Part shown: one piece after another, positions 34,936 to 43,028 of the stretch
Numbering within the stretch: the first letter of the stretch is position 1
Layout: each line of letters starts with the position of its first letter
Assembly: GCA_035297265.1 (NCBI GenBank)
Contig: DATGZH010000029.1
Location: 1 to 64,000, forward strand
DNA from: DATGZH01 sp035297265
GTDB lineage: Bacteria > Actinomycetota > Acidimicrobiia > Acidimicrobiales > RAAP-2
Length of the DNA: 64,000 nucleotides
Reading direction: 5' to 3'
Made by a program: the position numbers and the translations under genes
Notes under the pieces: generated by a model
The model's input: the letters and a program-made list of their open reading frames with translations, nothing else
What the model was told of the DNA's origin: nothing
The model's database searches: none

Positions 34936-35136
34936 GCGGCTCCGGTCGAGAGCGGCCCAGCCCCGGGCCGAGGGGGAGTAGCCGGGGGCCGCTGCGTCGG
35001 CCGTCACGGTGGGGGCGCAAGCGCCAGCCCTGGGCCGTCGTGCTTGGCCACGCCGATCCAGGGCCTCCAAACGCACCGTGGCGGCCTGCCGTCGGTGTAG
35101 CTGGTACTCGCCAGGTGAAGTGGACCTGGCGGCGGC
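34936..35136. other. Intergenic region between convergent genes
   Basis: About 200 bases with no supported gene. It holds a terminator-like hairpin next to the pilin-like gene (annotated separately) and a weak five-pair hairpin GGCGC-AA-GCGCC near 35013-35024 on the HxlR side. Confidence 0.5.
35109..35131 (-). terminator. Hairpin just after the pilin-like gene
   Basis: CGCCAGGT, a 7-base loop, ACCTGGCG: a perfect 8-pair stem starting five bases past the stop. No T-run follows, as is common in GC-rich actinobacteria. Confidence 0.5.
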
Positions 35137-35667
35137 TCAGCTCGGGAAGGTCGACCCCCAGCCGCCGGCCTTCGCCGTGCCCAGGTAGGCGTCGGTGTAG
35201 CCGCAGTCCGTGGCCTCGACGCCCGACTTCGTCCCGTTATACGAAATGCCCTGCGCCGTGGTGACCTTGGCGGCGGCCAGACCACCGACCTGGCCAGGCT
35301 GGGCCTCTTCGTTGTCCTCGGCGTACCAGCACCGGCCGTCAGCCGACCCGTCGGCCAGGAGGACGATCTGGCCGTCCAGGCTCACCTGGACGTTGATGGC
35401 CAGCACCTTACCGCTCGTCGACACGAGGGCGTTCGTGAAGTTCAGCTCCGGCTCCGAGCTCTGTAGCCCACTCAGCGTCGAGAGCTCCGTCGGGTAAGCC
35501 CCGCGGTTCGTGAAGATCGTCTTACCCGAGATGATGGCGTTCGTCAGATCGCTCTGGGCCGAATGGTCCAGGCCGCTGCGGCCCCTTGCCTGGGTCGCCG
35601 CGTTCAGTCCGATCGCCAGGCCACCCAGCGCCACGGCGGCCACCACGGCGAGCACCACTCTCCGCAT
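35137..35667 (-). CDS. Pilin-like secreted/anchored protein
   Basis: The 176-residue protein has an N-terminal hydrophobic helix (MRRVVLAVVAAVALGGLAIG) that continues into SAQSDLTNAIISGKTIFTNR, then a small C-terminal domain with two cysteines (GRCWYAED, ATDCGY). The layout matches type IV pilin-like lollipop proteins of actinobacteria (AQSDLRNA..., YPTELSTL..., LADGSADGRCWY), but the glycine-x-x-x-x-glutamate prepilin peptidase site is absent. It may be exported by Sec as a relative of pilins. No other pilus gene is nearby. The start is the ATG after GAGGGGGAGG. Confidence 0.6.
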   Translation of the reverse strand: MRRVVLAVVAAVALGGLAIGLNAATQARGRSGLDHSAQSDLTNAIISGKTIFTNRGAYPTELSTLSGLQSSEPELNFTNALVSTSGKVLAINVQVSLDGQIVLLADGSADGRCWYAEDNEEAQPGQVGGLAAAKVTTAQGISYNGTKSGVEATDCGYTDAYLGTAKAGGWGSTFPS

Positions 35668-35708
35668 CCCTCCCCCTCGCTCAGGCACTCGCGAAAGCCC
35701 TGGTCGCA

Positions 35709-35725
35709 TAGCAGCCCTACTGCTA
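35709..35725. repeat. Inverted repeat between the Fic and pilin-like genes
   Basis: TAGCAG-CCCTA-CTGCTA, a perfect 6-pair hairpin in the 81-base gap. It may end the fic transcript or lie in the leader of the pilin-like gene; there is no T-run. Confidence 0.35.
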
Positions 35726-35748
35726 CACCGTACCCTTGCCGGGGGTGG

Positions 35749-37239
35749 CTATTCGTGTCCCCCCGCCTCACGTGAACGGGGGAGGACGAGGCGGATGCCG
35801 GCCAGCTCGGCTTCGGTGGCGTCCCGCAGGGCGTTGGTACGGACGAGGTCGGCTTCAGCCCGTTCACGGGTCGAGAAGTCGACTTGCGCCGTGAAGCGCC
35901 GAGCGAAGGCCAGCACCGCCGACAGCGCTCCGTAGCTGCCGTTGTGGGTGGCACCACGCAGCGAGGAGAGGTAGTTGGAGCGGTAGACCGTCGGAATGAT
36001 GATGCGCACCTCTCCGGCCGCGACGAGTTCTGCGTTCATCATGATCCTGGCCACGCGACCGTTCCCGTCCGCAAAAGGATGCACTTCGGTCGTGACGAAC
36101 ATGACGTAGAGCGCTCGGGCGAACGGATCTCGCAACCCGTCCCCGATGAGGAACCCGCGTTGCAGCGTGCCGAGCACGAGCTCTGGGCGGACGAATTCGG
36201 TACCGCCGGCCCGGTTGGCCTGGGTCTTGAACTGGCCCGGCAAGACGTTGGGTCGCTCGGCCATGAGCCGGGCGTGCCTCGATCGGAGCAGATCCAGGAA
36301 GTCGTCGGGTGACCTCGGGACTCGTCGCATCTCGTCAGGATCCGAGACGATTTCGTAGGTGCCCAGGATGTCGTGGGCATCAACAGGCCGGTCGGCAGGG
36401 ACGACTGCCTCGAAGACGATTGATGCCGCCTCATCCAACGTGAACTCGGTGCCTTCGATGTAGTTGGAGAAGTAGGCCTCATAGAACGGCAGCAAACGGC
36501 GGCGGGAGTCATCGACGGGCAACGCGGGTACGACGTCAGGGGCACGCTGCGCAAGGTCGGCGGCGAGTGCCTCAAACGCCGCGATTCGGCGGTGGTCGAA
36601 CGGCTGGCCGGCGGCCCGAGCTCGAAGTCGCTCCGATCGGAGACCGGCGGCGCTGCCCGTGGCCAAGGCCGCCCGGATCATCTCTTCGAGCCGGCGCAGC
36701 TCCTGCTGTCGTCCGAGCGCCGGCGCAAGGCTTCGAGCCTGATCCCGAAGTCGGTTCAGACCCGGCTCGCCTCGTTCATTGAGCAGCGTGTCGATCCACT
36801 CCTCGACCTCCGCATCGGTGAGCGTGCGCAGCCTCCAACCTCTCGATCGGTCGAGATCGTCCAGTAACTGTCGGGCGGTCGAGGCGATCCACAGACCGTC
36901 CGGCATCTCCATGTCGCCAAGTACGGGACCGGGGCCTCGACGAGGCAGGACGGTGAGCCCGGGCAACGACAGCGGCCGCGTCCGGGCATGGTCCACCGTC
37001 AGACGGCCGTCCACCGGCCCGGCGCGCCGGGCGGACCGGTCGACGACGACGGCGCCCGGCAGCACATGGCCGACGATCTGCCACAGGTGGCGACGAACCA
37101 CCTCGGCCGGAGCGGCTTCCACCGCGCCGCTATAGACCCCGCGGACGATCCGCTGGAGCGTCCCACGGGCCACGGCCCGACTGAGGACGGACGGGGAGGC
37201 CTCGCCGCTGAACACCAGGTCCGGCCAGGCCGCCTTCAC
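35749..37239 (-). CDS. Fic-domain AMP-transferase fused to an N-terminal AbiEi-like antitoxin domain
   Basis: The protein has 496 residues. Residues 1-130 resemble AbiEi-type antitoxin modules, with a winged helix at the start (SPSVLSRAVARGTLQRIVRG and VYSG). A helical link follows. The Fic part has the inhibitory alpha-helix motif S258NYIEG263 (S/T-x3-E-G, Glu262) and the full catalytic loop HPFADGNGR at 387-395 with the following VAR. It should AMPylate a hydroxyl of a target protein when inhibition is relieved. The N-terminal domain could bind the two inverted repeats directly upstream and autoregulate the gene. No separate toxin or antitoxin gene is adjacent. Confidence 0.85.
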   Translation of the reverse strand: MKAAWPDLVFSGEASPSVLSRAVARGTLQRIVRGVYSGAVEAAPAEVVRRHLWQIVGHVLPGAVVVDRSARRAGPVDGRLTVDHARTRPLSLPGLTVLPRRGPGPVLGDMEMPDGLWIASTARQLLDDLDRSRGWRLRTLTDAEVEEWIDTLLNERGEPGLNRLRDQARSLAPALGRQQELRRLEEMIRAALATGSAAGLRSERLRARAAGQPFDHRRIAAFEALAADLAQRAPDVVPALPVDDSRRRLLPFYEAYFSNYIEGTEFTLDEAASIVFEAVVPADRPVDAHDILGTYEIVSDPDEMRRVPRSPDDFLDLLRSRHARLMAERPNVLPGQFKTQANRAGGTEFVRPELVLGTLQRGFLIGDGLRDPFARALYVMFVTTEVHPFADGNGRVARIMMNAELVAAGEVRIIIPTVYRSNYLSSLRGATHNGSYGALSAVLAFARRFTAQVDFSTRERAEADLVRTNALRDATEAELAGIRLVLPRSREAGGHE

Positions 37240-37260
37240 GATCTCACCCTCTCGTCCGCG

Positions 37261-37297
37261 GAAACTTGACCAGACTACCCTCTATTGGTCAAGTTTC
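37261..37297. promoter_or_regulatory. Inverted repeat operator 1 of the fic gene
   Basis: GAAACTTGACCA (37261-37272), 13-base spacer, TGGTCAAGTTTC (37286-37297): a perfect 12-bp inverted repeat. A minus-strand -10 box TAGTCT (37277-37272) lies in the spacer, so a protein bound here would cover the fic promoter. Confidence 0.75.
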
Positions 37298-37335
37298 TGT
37301 AGAGAAAGGCGCCGCAAGGACGGTCTACCGACGAT

Positions 37336-37368
37336 AACTTGACCAAGTTCGGCCACAATGGTCAAGTT
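37336..37368. promoter_or_regulatory. Inverted repeat operator 2 of the fic gene
   Basis: AACTTGACCA (37336-37345), 13-base spacer, TGGTCAAGTT (37359-37368): the same half-site and spacer as operator 1. The centres are 73 bp apart, about seven helical turns, which would put both on one face of the DNA. Confidence 0.75.
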
Positions 37369-37405
37369 TCCGGGGCTTCTCCCCGGTCGGCCGTCGTGCC
37401 GACGA

Positions 37406-38176
37406 CTACGCCGGGGGCGACGGAACGAGCTCCGCCAGGAGGGCCAGCACCTCGTCGGCCATCTCGGGCCGGCAGACGAGCAGGTCGGGCTGGTAGGGAT
37501 CTGGTTTGCCGTAGCGGAGGGGGCTGCCGTCGAGCCGGGAGACGTGGCACCCCGCGGCCGCGGCCACCGCGGCGGGCGCGGCCGAGTCCCACTCGTACTG
37601 CCCACCGCCGTGCACGTAGACCTCGGCCTCGCCGAGCACGACGGCCATGGCCTTGGCCCCGGCCGAACCGAGAGGGACGAGGTCGGCCCCGAGCCGTTCG
37701 GCGAGCGGTGCCGCGGCGGCCGGGGGCCTCGTGCGGCTCACGACCACCCGCCGTCGGCCGGCCGCGGCCGGCGGGAGCGTCGGCGGGTCGGCGGTGGTGA
37801 GGTTCAACCCTCGGGCCGGGAGGGCCACCGCCCCGACGCCGGCCACGCCGCCGGTGGCGAGGGCCACGTGGACCGCCCAGTCGCGGCGCGGCGGCTCGCC
37901 GAACTCCCGGGTCCCGTCGAGCGGGTCCACGATCCAAAGGCGCGGCCCGGCCAGGTCCCCGACCGGCCCACCCTCCTCCGAGCGGACGGCGTCCTCGGGG
38001 GCGCGGGCCGAGAGCTGGTCCATGAGGTAGCGGTGCGAGCGTTGGTCGCCCTCGGCGCGGAGCGTGTCGGCGGCCGCCCCGGCGGCGACGAGCTCGTCAC
38101 GGAGCGCCACGAGGAGCTGCCCGGCCCCCTCGGCCAGGTCGGCCGCCAGGCGGTGGTCCGCCGGCCCGGTGGTCAC
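37406..38176 (-). CDS. cysQ: 3'(2'),5'-bisphosphate nucleotidase (CysQ-like)
   Basis: The 256-residue inositol-monophosphatase-fold enzyme has the metal motifs EEGG (67-70), WIVDPLDGTREF (about 81-92) and YEWDSAAPAAV near the C-terminus. CysQ removes the 3'-phosphate of PAP(S) and so recycles the by-product of PAPS use. It is the last gene of cysDNCQ and its GTG overlaps the cysC stop. A general inositol phosphatase is the alternative, but the operon favours CysQ. Confidence 0.88.
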   Translation of the reverse strand: MTTGPADHRLAADLAEGAGQLLVALRDELVAAGAAADTLRAEGDQRSHRYLMDQLSARAPEDAVRSEEGGPVGDLAGPRLWIVDPLDGTREFGEPPRRDWAVHVALATGGVAGVGAVALPARGLNLTTADPPTLPPAAAGRRRVVVSRTRPPAAAAPLAERLGADLVPLGSAGAKAMAVVLGEAEVYVHGGGQYEWDSAAPAAVAAAAGCHVSRLDGSPLRYGKPDPYQPDLLVCRPEMADEVLALLAELVPSPPA

Positions 38177-38838
38177 GGACGACGGGGTGCGATGGATGCG
38201 CCGGCCCGTCCCAGGCGGGGGGACGGCAGCAGGAGGGCGGCCACCCGCTCGGCCTGCTCGGCCGGCAACCCGTCGTCGGGACAGAGCTCGAGCTCGGGGC
38301 ACACCGGCGGCTCGTAGGGGTCGTCGACCCCGGTGAACCCGGTGATCTCGCCGGCCCTCGCCCGGGCGTAGAGGCCCTTCGTGTCCCGGCGCTCGCAGAC
38401 CTCGAGCGGCGTGTTCACGAAGATCTCGAAGAACGCCAGCCCGGCCTCGGCGTGGCGCGCCCGCACGAGCTGGCGGTCGGCGGCGTAGGGGCTGATGAGC
38501 GACACGATGGCCACGACACCGGCGTCGGCGAACAGGGCCGCCACCTCCCCCACCCGCCGCACGTTCTCCGAGCGGTCCCCGGGGCCGAAGCCGAGGTCGC
38601 CGTTCAGCCCGTGGCGCAGGTTGTCGCCGTCGAGGACGTAGGCCGCCCGCCGGTGCCGGGTGACGAGCAGCAGCTCGACCGAGCGGGCGAGCGAGGACTT
38701 GCCGCAGCCCGACAGACCGGTGAACCACACCGTGGCGCCGCCCGAGGAGCGGCTGGCCCGTCGGTCGGCGCACGAGATGGCCGAGCTCTGCCACTCGACG
38801 TTCGGGCTCGAGCCCGCCAACCGGCCCGAGGTGCTCAC
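38173..38838 (-). CDS. cysC: Adenylylsulfate kinase
   Basis: The 221-residue protein has the P-loop FTGLSGCGKSSLA (40-52), DGDNLRHGLNGDLGF and VNTPLEVCERRDTKGLYARAR, all diagnostic of APS kinase. It phosphorylates APS to PAPS. Its start overlaps the cysN stop (GTGA). In many actinobacteria it is fused to CysN; here it is separate. Confidence 0.94.
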   Translation of the reverse strand: MSTSGRLAGSSPNVEWQSSAISCADRRASRSSGGATVWFTGLSGCGKSSLARSVELLLVTRHRRAAYVLDGDNLRHGLNGDLGFGPGDRSENVRRVGEVAALFADAGVVAIVSLISPYAADRQLVRARHAEAGLAFFEIFVNTPLEVCERRDTKGLYARARAGEITGFTGVDDPYEPPVCPELELCPDDGLPAEQAERVAALLLPSPRLGRAGASIAPRRP

Positions 38839-40094
38839 GACTGGGGCCGCCGCAACATGCCCGCCCCGACCGTGCTGTAGGAGTGGGGATCGATGAGGAT
38901 GAAGCTGCCGGTCGCCCGGTTCATCTGGTACTCGTCGTAGAGGAGCGGCTCGGTGGTCCGCAGCGTCACCCGCCCGATCTCGTTCAGGCGCAGCGACTCG
39001 GCCGTCTGGTCCCGGTGGAGCGTCACGATGTCGAGCCGGTAGTTCACCGCCTTCACCACGGCCTTCACCGCCCGTGTCGTGTGCTTCAAGAGGTAGGTGG
39101 CACCCGTCTCGAGCGCCGCCCCGTCGTCCATCCAGCAGATGGTGGCGTCGAGGTCCTGGCCCACCACGGGACGGTTCGTCGGCCGCACCATCATGTCGCC
39201 CCGGGAGATGTCGATGTCGTCGTCGAGGGTGATCACGACGGCCATCGAGGCGAAGGCCTCGGCCACCGGCCCGTCGTAGGTGTCGATCGAGCGGATCGTC
39301 GAGGCCATGCCCGACGGCAGGACGACCACATCGTCGCCCGCCCGGAACACCCCGCTCGCCACGGTGCCGGCGTAGCCCCGGTAGTCGTGCCAGTCCCTGG
39401 CCTGGGGCCGCACCACGTACTGGACGGGGAACCGGGCGTCGGTGAGGTTGCGGTCGCTCGCGATGTGGAGGTCCTCCAGGTAGGCGAGGAGCGGCGGTCC
39501 CTCGTACCAGGACATGTTGGGCGAGCGGGTGACCACGTTGTCCCCGTGCAGGGCCGAGATCGGGATGAACGTCAGATCCCGCACGTCCTGGCGGGCCACG
39601 AAGTTCGAGAACTCCTCGCGGATGGCCTCGAAGTGCGACACCGAGTAGTCGACGAGGTCCATCTTGTTGACGCAGGCCACGAGGTGGGGGATGCCGAGGA
39701 TCGTCGACAGGAGGGCGTGGCGTCGGCTCTGTTCGAGCACCCCCTTGCGGGCGTCGATGAGGATGAGGGCGAGGTCCGCCGTCGAGGCCCCGGTCACCAT
39801 GTTCCTCGTGTACTGCACGTGGCCGGGGGTGTCGGCGATGATGAACTTGCGCTTCGGAGTGGCGAAGTAGCGGTAGGCCACGTCGATCGTGATGCCCTGC
39901 TCGCGCTCCGCCCGTAGGCCGTCGGTCAGGAGGGCGAGGTTCGTGTACTCGTCGCCCTTGTCCCGGCTCGTCCGCTCGATCGACTCGAGTTGGTCCTCGA
40001 AGATGGCCTTCGAGTCGTAGAGGAGCCGCCCGATGAGGGTCGACTTGCCGTCGTCGACGGAACCGGCGGTGGCCAGGCGGAGGAGGCGCTGCAT
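38835..40094 (-). CDS. cysN: Sulfate adenylyltransferase subunit 1 (GTPase)
   Basis: The 419-residue EF-Tu-like GTPase has GSVDDGKST (11-19), DTPGHVQYTRNM and NKMDLVD, then the beta-barrel domains. With CysD it couples GTP hydrolysis to APS formation from sulfate and ATP. Its ATG shares a base with the cysD stop (TGATG). Confidence 0.95.
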   Translation of the reverse strand: MQRLLRLATAGSVDDGKSTLIGRLLYDSKAIFEDQLESIERTSRDKGDEYTNLALLTDGLRAEREQGITIDVAYRYFATPKRKFIIADTPGHVQYTRNMVTGASTADLALILIDARKGVLEQSRRHALLSTILGIPHLVACVNKMDLVDYSVSHFEAIREEFSNFVARQDVRDLTFIPISALHGDNVVTRSPNMSWYEGPPLLAYLEDLHIASDRNLTDARFPVQYVVRPQARDWHDYRGYAGTVASGVFRAGDDVVVLPSGMASTIRSIDTYDGPVAEAFASMAVVITLDDDIDISRGDMMVRPTNRPVVGQDLDATICWMDDGAALETGATYLLKHTTRAVKAVVKAVNYRLDIVTLHRDQTAESLRLNEIGRVTLRTTEPLLYDEYQMNRATGSFILIDPHSYSTVGAGMLRRPQS

Positions 40095-41014
40095 CAGAAG
40101 TACCCCTCCCGCTTCCTGTCCTCCATGCCGGTCTCCGAGATGCGGTCGTCGGCCCGGGTGGCCCCTCGCTCGGTCCGGCGGGTGGCGGCCACCTCGGCCA
40201 CGACCTCGTCGATCGTCACGGCCGCCGACTCGACGCACCCCGTGCACGTGGCGTCGCCCACCGTGCGGAAGCGGACCTGGGCCACGAAAGGCTGCTCGCC
40301 CTCGGCCAGCGCCAGGTAGGGGCTCACGGCGAGGAGCATCCCGTCGCGCACTACGACCTCGCGGTGGTGCGCGTAGTAGATGGGGGGGATCTCCAGGCGC
40401 TCGGCCTCGATGTACTGCCAGATGTCGAGCTCGGTCCAGTTGGACAGCGGGAAGACCCGGATGTGCTCGCCCTGGTGGTGCCGCCCGTTGTAGAGCGACC
40501 AGAGCTCGGGCCGCTGCGTCTTCGGGTCCCACTGGCCGAACTCGTCCCGGAACGAGAACACCCGCTCCTTGGCCCGGGCCTTCTCCTCGTCCCGGCGGGC
40601 ACCGCCGAAGACGGCGTCGAAGCGCTGCTCGCGGATGGCCCGCAGGAGCGTCGTGGTCTGGAGGGGGTTGCGGCTGGCGCCCGGCCCAGTGCGCTCCTTC
40701 ACCCGGCCGGCGTCGATGTCGTCCTGGACCGAGGCCACGAGCAGCTGGAGCCCCAGCCGCTCGGTCCAGCGGTCCCGGGTCTCGAGCACCTCCTCGAAGT
40801 TGTGGCCGGTGTCGACGTGGAGGACCGGGAAGGGGATGGCGGCTGGCCAGAAGGCCTTGGCCGCCAGGTGGAGCATGACGATCGAGTCCTTCCCCCCGGA
40901 GAAGAGAAGGACGGGGCGGTCGAACTCGGCCGCGACCTCCCGCAGGATGTGCACGGACTCGGCTTCGAGCGCCTTCAGGTTGGAAAGCTCCAGCGGCCCC
41001 GTTACGGCGCCCAT
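40094..41014 (-). CDS. cysD: Sulfate adenylyltransferase subunit 2
   Basis: The 306-residue PAPS-reductase-like PP-loop protein has LFSGGKDSIVMLHLA (PP-loop 39-44), HVDTGHNFEE, GARRDEEKARAKERVFSFRD and the C-terminal EGYF, matching CysD in length and motifs. It adenylates sulfate. It is the first gene of the operon; GGGGGAG precedes the ATG. The leader contains the palindrome CTCTGCGGCCGCAGAG (41055-41070), and the promoter carries an inverted repeat over its -10 box. No sulfite reductase or APS reductase gene is in view, so the operon may serve sulfation as well as assimilation. Confidence 0.95.
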   Translation of the reverse strand: MGAVTGPLELSNLKALEAESVHILREVAAEFDRPVLLFSGGKDSIVMLHLAAKAFWPAAIPFPVLHVDTGHNFEEVLETRDRWTERLGLQLLVASVQDDIDAGRVKERTGPGASRNPLQTTTLLRAIREQRFDAVFGGARRDEEKARAKERVFSFRDEFGQWDPKTQRPELWSLYNGRHHQGEHIRVFPLSNWTELDIWQYIEAERLEIPPIYYAHHREVVVRDGMLLAVSPYLALAEGEQPFVAQVRFRTVGDATCTGCVESAAVTIDEVVAEVAATRRTERGATRADDRISETGMEDRKREGYF

Positions 41015-41078
41015 CTACTCCCCCTGTCGTCTCTCTCCGTCCCGTTCCGTGTTCCTCTGCGGCCGCAGAGCCCCAACG

Positions 41079-41116
41079 TGTCAGAAAAGCCTGACAGCGT
41101 CGCCCCGGGGTGTCAA
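41079..41116 (-). promoter_or_regulatory. cysD promoter with an inverted repeat over the -10 box
   Basis: On the minus strand: -35 TTGACA (41116-41111), 17-base spacer, -10 CAGGCT (41093-41088). The inverted repeat TGTCAG-AAAAGC-CTGACA (41079-41096) spans the -10 and start region, as expected for a repressor site. The regulator is unknown. Confidence 0.6.
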
Positions 41117-41194
41117 AGCACGGCAGAGAGTTCCGCCGGCCTCATACGGTAGTCGTCGCCGCGTGAAGTTGGAACTTCCTCTGCGTGAACTTTC

Positions 41195-41806
41195 TCAGCC
41201 GGGTCCGGGGTGGGGCCCCGTCGGTCGGCCCCGCCGGGAGGCCGCGGCCAGCAGTTCCAGGCACCAGGTGACGGCGCTCACCGCCTCGTCGTCGTCGAGG
41301 CCCCAGTCGGCCAGGCGCAGGTAGGTCGACTGGCCCCAGAGGGCGTCGACCAGCCCGGCCATCCGGGCGGCCGAGCGGTCGTCGAGGCCCTCGGTGATGG
41401 GGCGGAGGGCCTGCCCGAGGCAGGCCTTGCGCCGGGGCTCGGAGGGAAGCTCGCGGGTCGCCGCCCGGCGGGCGGCCATCGCTTCGAAGAGGCGCCGGGT
41501 GACGTCGGGGAGCATGGCCTCGGTGACCGGGTGCTCCTCGAGCGCCACCTCGTCGGGCCACCGGCCGGCCACGGCCTCCTGCAGGTCGACCTGGGTTGGG
41601 AAGTAACGGTAGATGGTCCGCTCGCTGACCCCGGCGGCCCTGGCCACCTCGGCGAAGGTGAGCCCGCCGAGGGACCACGGCGCCCGGTGGCAGGCGAGGG
41701 TCACAGCGGCCGACAGGATGCGCTCCCGGGTCCGCTCGCCAGTGGACGAGCCCGGCCCCTCGTCGCCGGCCGGCCCGCCGGCACCCGGAAGCGACGGCGA
41801 GCGCAC
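41195..41806 (-). CDS. TetR/AcrR-family regulator
   Basis: The 203-residue protein has the TetR helix-turn-helix at about 25-70: TRERILSAAVTLACHRAPWS, GLTFAEVARAAGVSERTIYRYF. The C-terminal ligand domain is not recognisable. The target may be the cys operon ahead of it or itself; the 180-base gap to cysD contains that promoter. The start is a GTG with weak upstream signals. Confidence 0.88.
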   Translation of the reverse strand: MRSPSLPGAGGPAGDEGPGSSTGERTRERILSAAVTLACHRAPWSLGGLTFAEVARAAGVSERTIYRYFPTQVDLQEAVAGRWPDEVALEEHPVTEAMLPDVTRRLFEAMAARRAATRELPSEPRRKACLGQALRPITEGLDDRSAARMAGLVDALWGQSTYLRLADWGLDDDEAVSAVTWCLELLAAASRRGRPTGPHPGPG

Positions 41807-41856
41807 CGCTCACCATGTTGCCACGGTGCCCCGACCAGGGCGGAGGCGGCGTCCGG

Positions 41857-42963
41857 TCAGGCCACCGCCGCCTCGACCACCGCCCCGGCGGCGAGCAGCG
41901 CCGCCTCGGCCTCCCACGGCCCGACGAGCTGCAGGCTGGCCGGCAGCGCCCCGGGCGTCGGGACCGGGAGGGCGAGGGCCGGCACCCCGGCCAGGTTGAC
42001 CGGCAGCATGTGCCGGAAGATGTCGAGGTCCTCCTCGTCGTCGAGGAGCGGGGCGAAACGGGGCAGGGTCGGCGTCGCCAGGAGCTCGACCCGGGAGAAC
42101 AGGTCGCTGAGCGCGGCCCGCAGCCGATCGGCCGCGGCCTTGGCCGCGGCCAGCTGGGCCTCGGTCACGTGCTCGCCGCCCCGGATGAGCTCGGCCACGG
42201 CTGGGCTGATCCCGTCGGGGCGGGCGGCGAGGAGGGCCCCGTCGGAGGCGAACGCCTCCTTGATCACGATCACCGCGGCGAGTGGGGGGACCTCCTCCCA
42301 GGCCGCCAGCTCCACCTCGACGACCTCCCAACCGGTGGCGGCGAGGGCCCGTTCGACGGCCGCGCTGACCTCGGGGTCGGCGGACGGATCGGCCAAGTAG
42401 CCGACCACGCTCGGCGCGGCGGCCGTGACGGTGAAGCCCGGCTCGAGGAGCGCCATGCCGGTCGTCAGGCCGGCCACGTCCCGGGCCATCGGACCAATCG
42501 TGTCGAGGGACGGCGCGAGGGGCCACACCCCTTCGGTCGAGACCCGGCCCCACGTGGTCTTGAGCCCAGCCGTGCCGCAGCAGGCCGAGGGGATGCGGAC
42601 CGACCCGCCCGTGTCGCTCCCGATGGCCACGTCCGCTTCGTCGGTGGCCACCGCCACGGCCGACCCGCTCGACGACCCGCCCGGGACACGACGAGGGTCG
42701 AGGGGGTTGACCGGCGTCCCGAACCACGGGTTGACGCCGGTCCCGCCGAGCGCGAGCTCGTGGAGGTTGGTGCGCCCGACGATGCGGGCCCCGGCGGCCC
42801 GGGCCCCGGCCAGGCAGGGGGCGTCGCGCTCGGCCGGCTGCGCCACGTCGGCGAGGGACCGCGAGCCGGCGGTGGTCGGCACGCCCTCCATGTCGAGGAG
42901 GTCCTTGACGGCGAGGCGCACGCCGTCGCCCTTGGTGTCGAAACGGGTGATGAACGTGGTCAT
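41857..42963 (-). CDS. Amidase signature family hydrolase
   Basis: The 368-residue protein has the Ser-cisSer-Lys triad: Lys in RLAVKDLLDMEG (Lys20), the cis-Ser in PGGSSSGSAVAVA, and the nucleophile in GSDTGGSVRIPSACCG. It hydrolyses an amide; the substrate is unknown. It is shorter at the N-terminus than typical 450-residue amidases. The ATG follows a leaderless -10 box that lies just outside the TnpB element. Confidence 0.88.
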   Translation of the reverse strand: MTTFITRFDTKGDGVRLAVKDLLDMEGVPTTAGSRSLADVAQPAERDAPCLAGARAAGARIVGRTNLHELALGGTGVNPWFGTPVNPLDPRRVPGGSSSGSAVAVATDEADVAIGSDTGGSVRIPSACCGTAGLKTTWGRVSTEGVWPLAPSLDTIGPMARDVAGLTTGMALLEPGFTVTAAAPSVVGYLADPSADPEVSAAVERALAATGWEVVEVELAAWEEVPPLAAVIVIKEAFASDGALLAARPDGISPAVAELIRGGEHVTEAQLAAAKAAADRLRAALSDLFSRVELLATPTLPRFAPLLDDEEDLDIFRHMLPVNLAGVPALALPVPTPGALPASLQLVGPWEAEAALLAAGAVVEAAVA

Positions 42964-42969
42964 CGGGCG

Positions 42970-42975
42970 AGGCTA
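42970..42975 (-). promoter_or_regulatory. -10 box, leaderless start of the amidase gene
   Basis: TAGCCT (minus strand), then CGCCCG, then ATG at 42963. Confidence 0.6.
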
Positions 42976-43016
42976 GTGCCGCGACCGACAACGTTCGGGG
43001 TGTCACACCCCGCTGC

Positions 43017-43022
43017 GATGCT
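43017..43022 (+). promoter_or_regulatory. -10 box, leaderless start of tnpB
   Basis: GATGCT, then GCCGAG, then GTG at 43029. Confidence 0.5.
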
Positions 43023-43028
43023 GCCGAG

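Noticed and set aside
37261..37368. TTGACCA repeats as a factor-independent terminator of cysQ
   Set aside because: There are two separated repeats with identical spacers and no T-run, and a promoter -10 box sits inside one, so operator function fits better. cysQ also ends to the right of them and does read toward them, so a terminator role is not fully excluded.
42996..43012. The hairpin CGGGGTGT-C-ACACCCCG as a terminator
   Set aside because: It lies between two divergent gene starts, so termination makes little sense; a TnpB element left-end structure is more likely but unproven.
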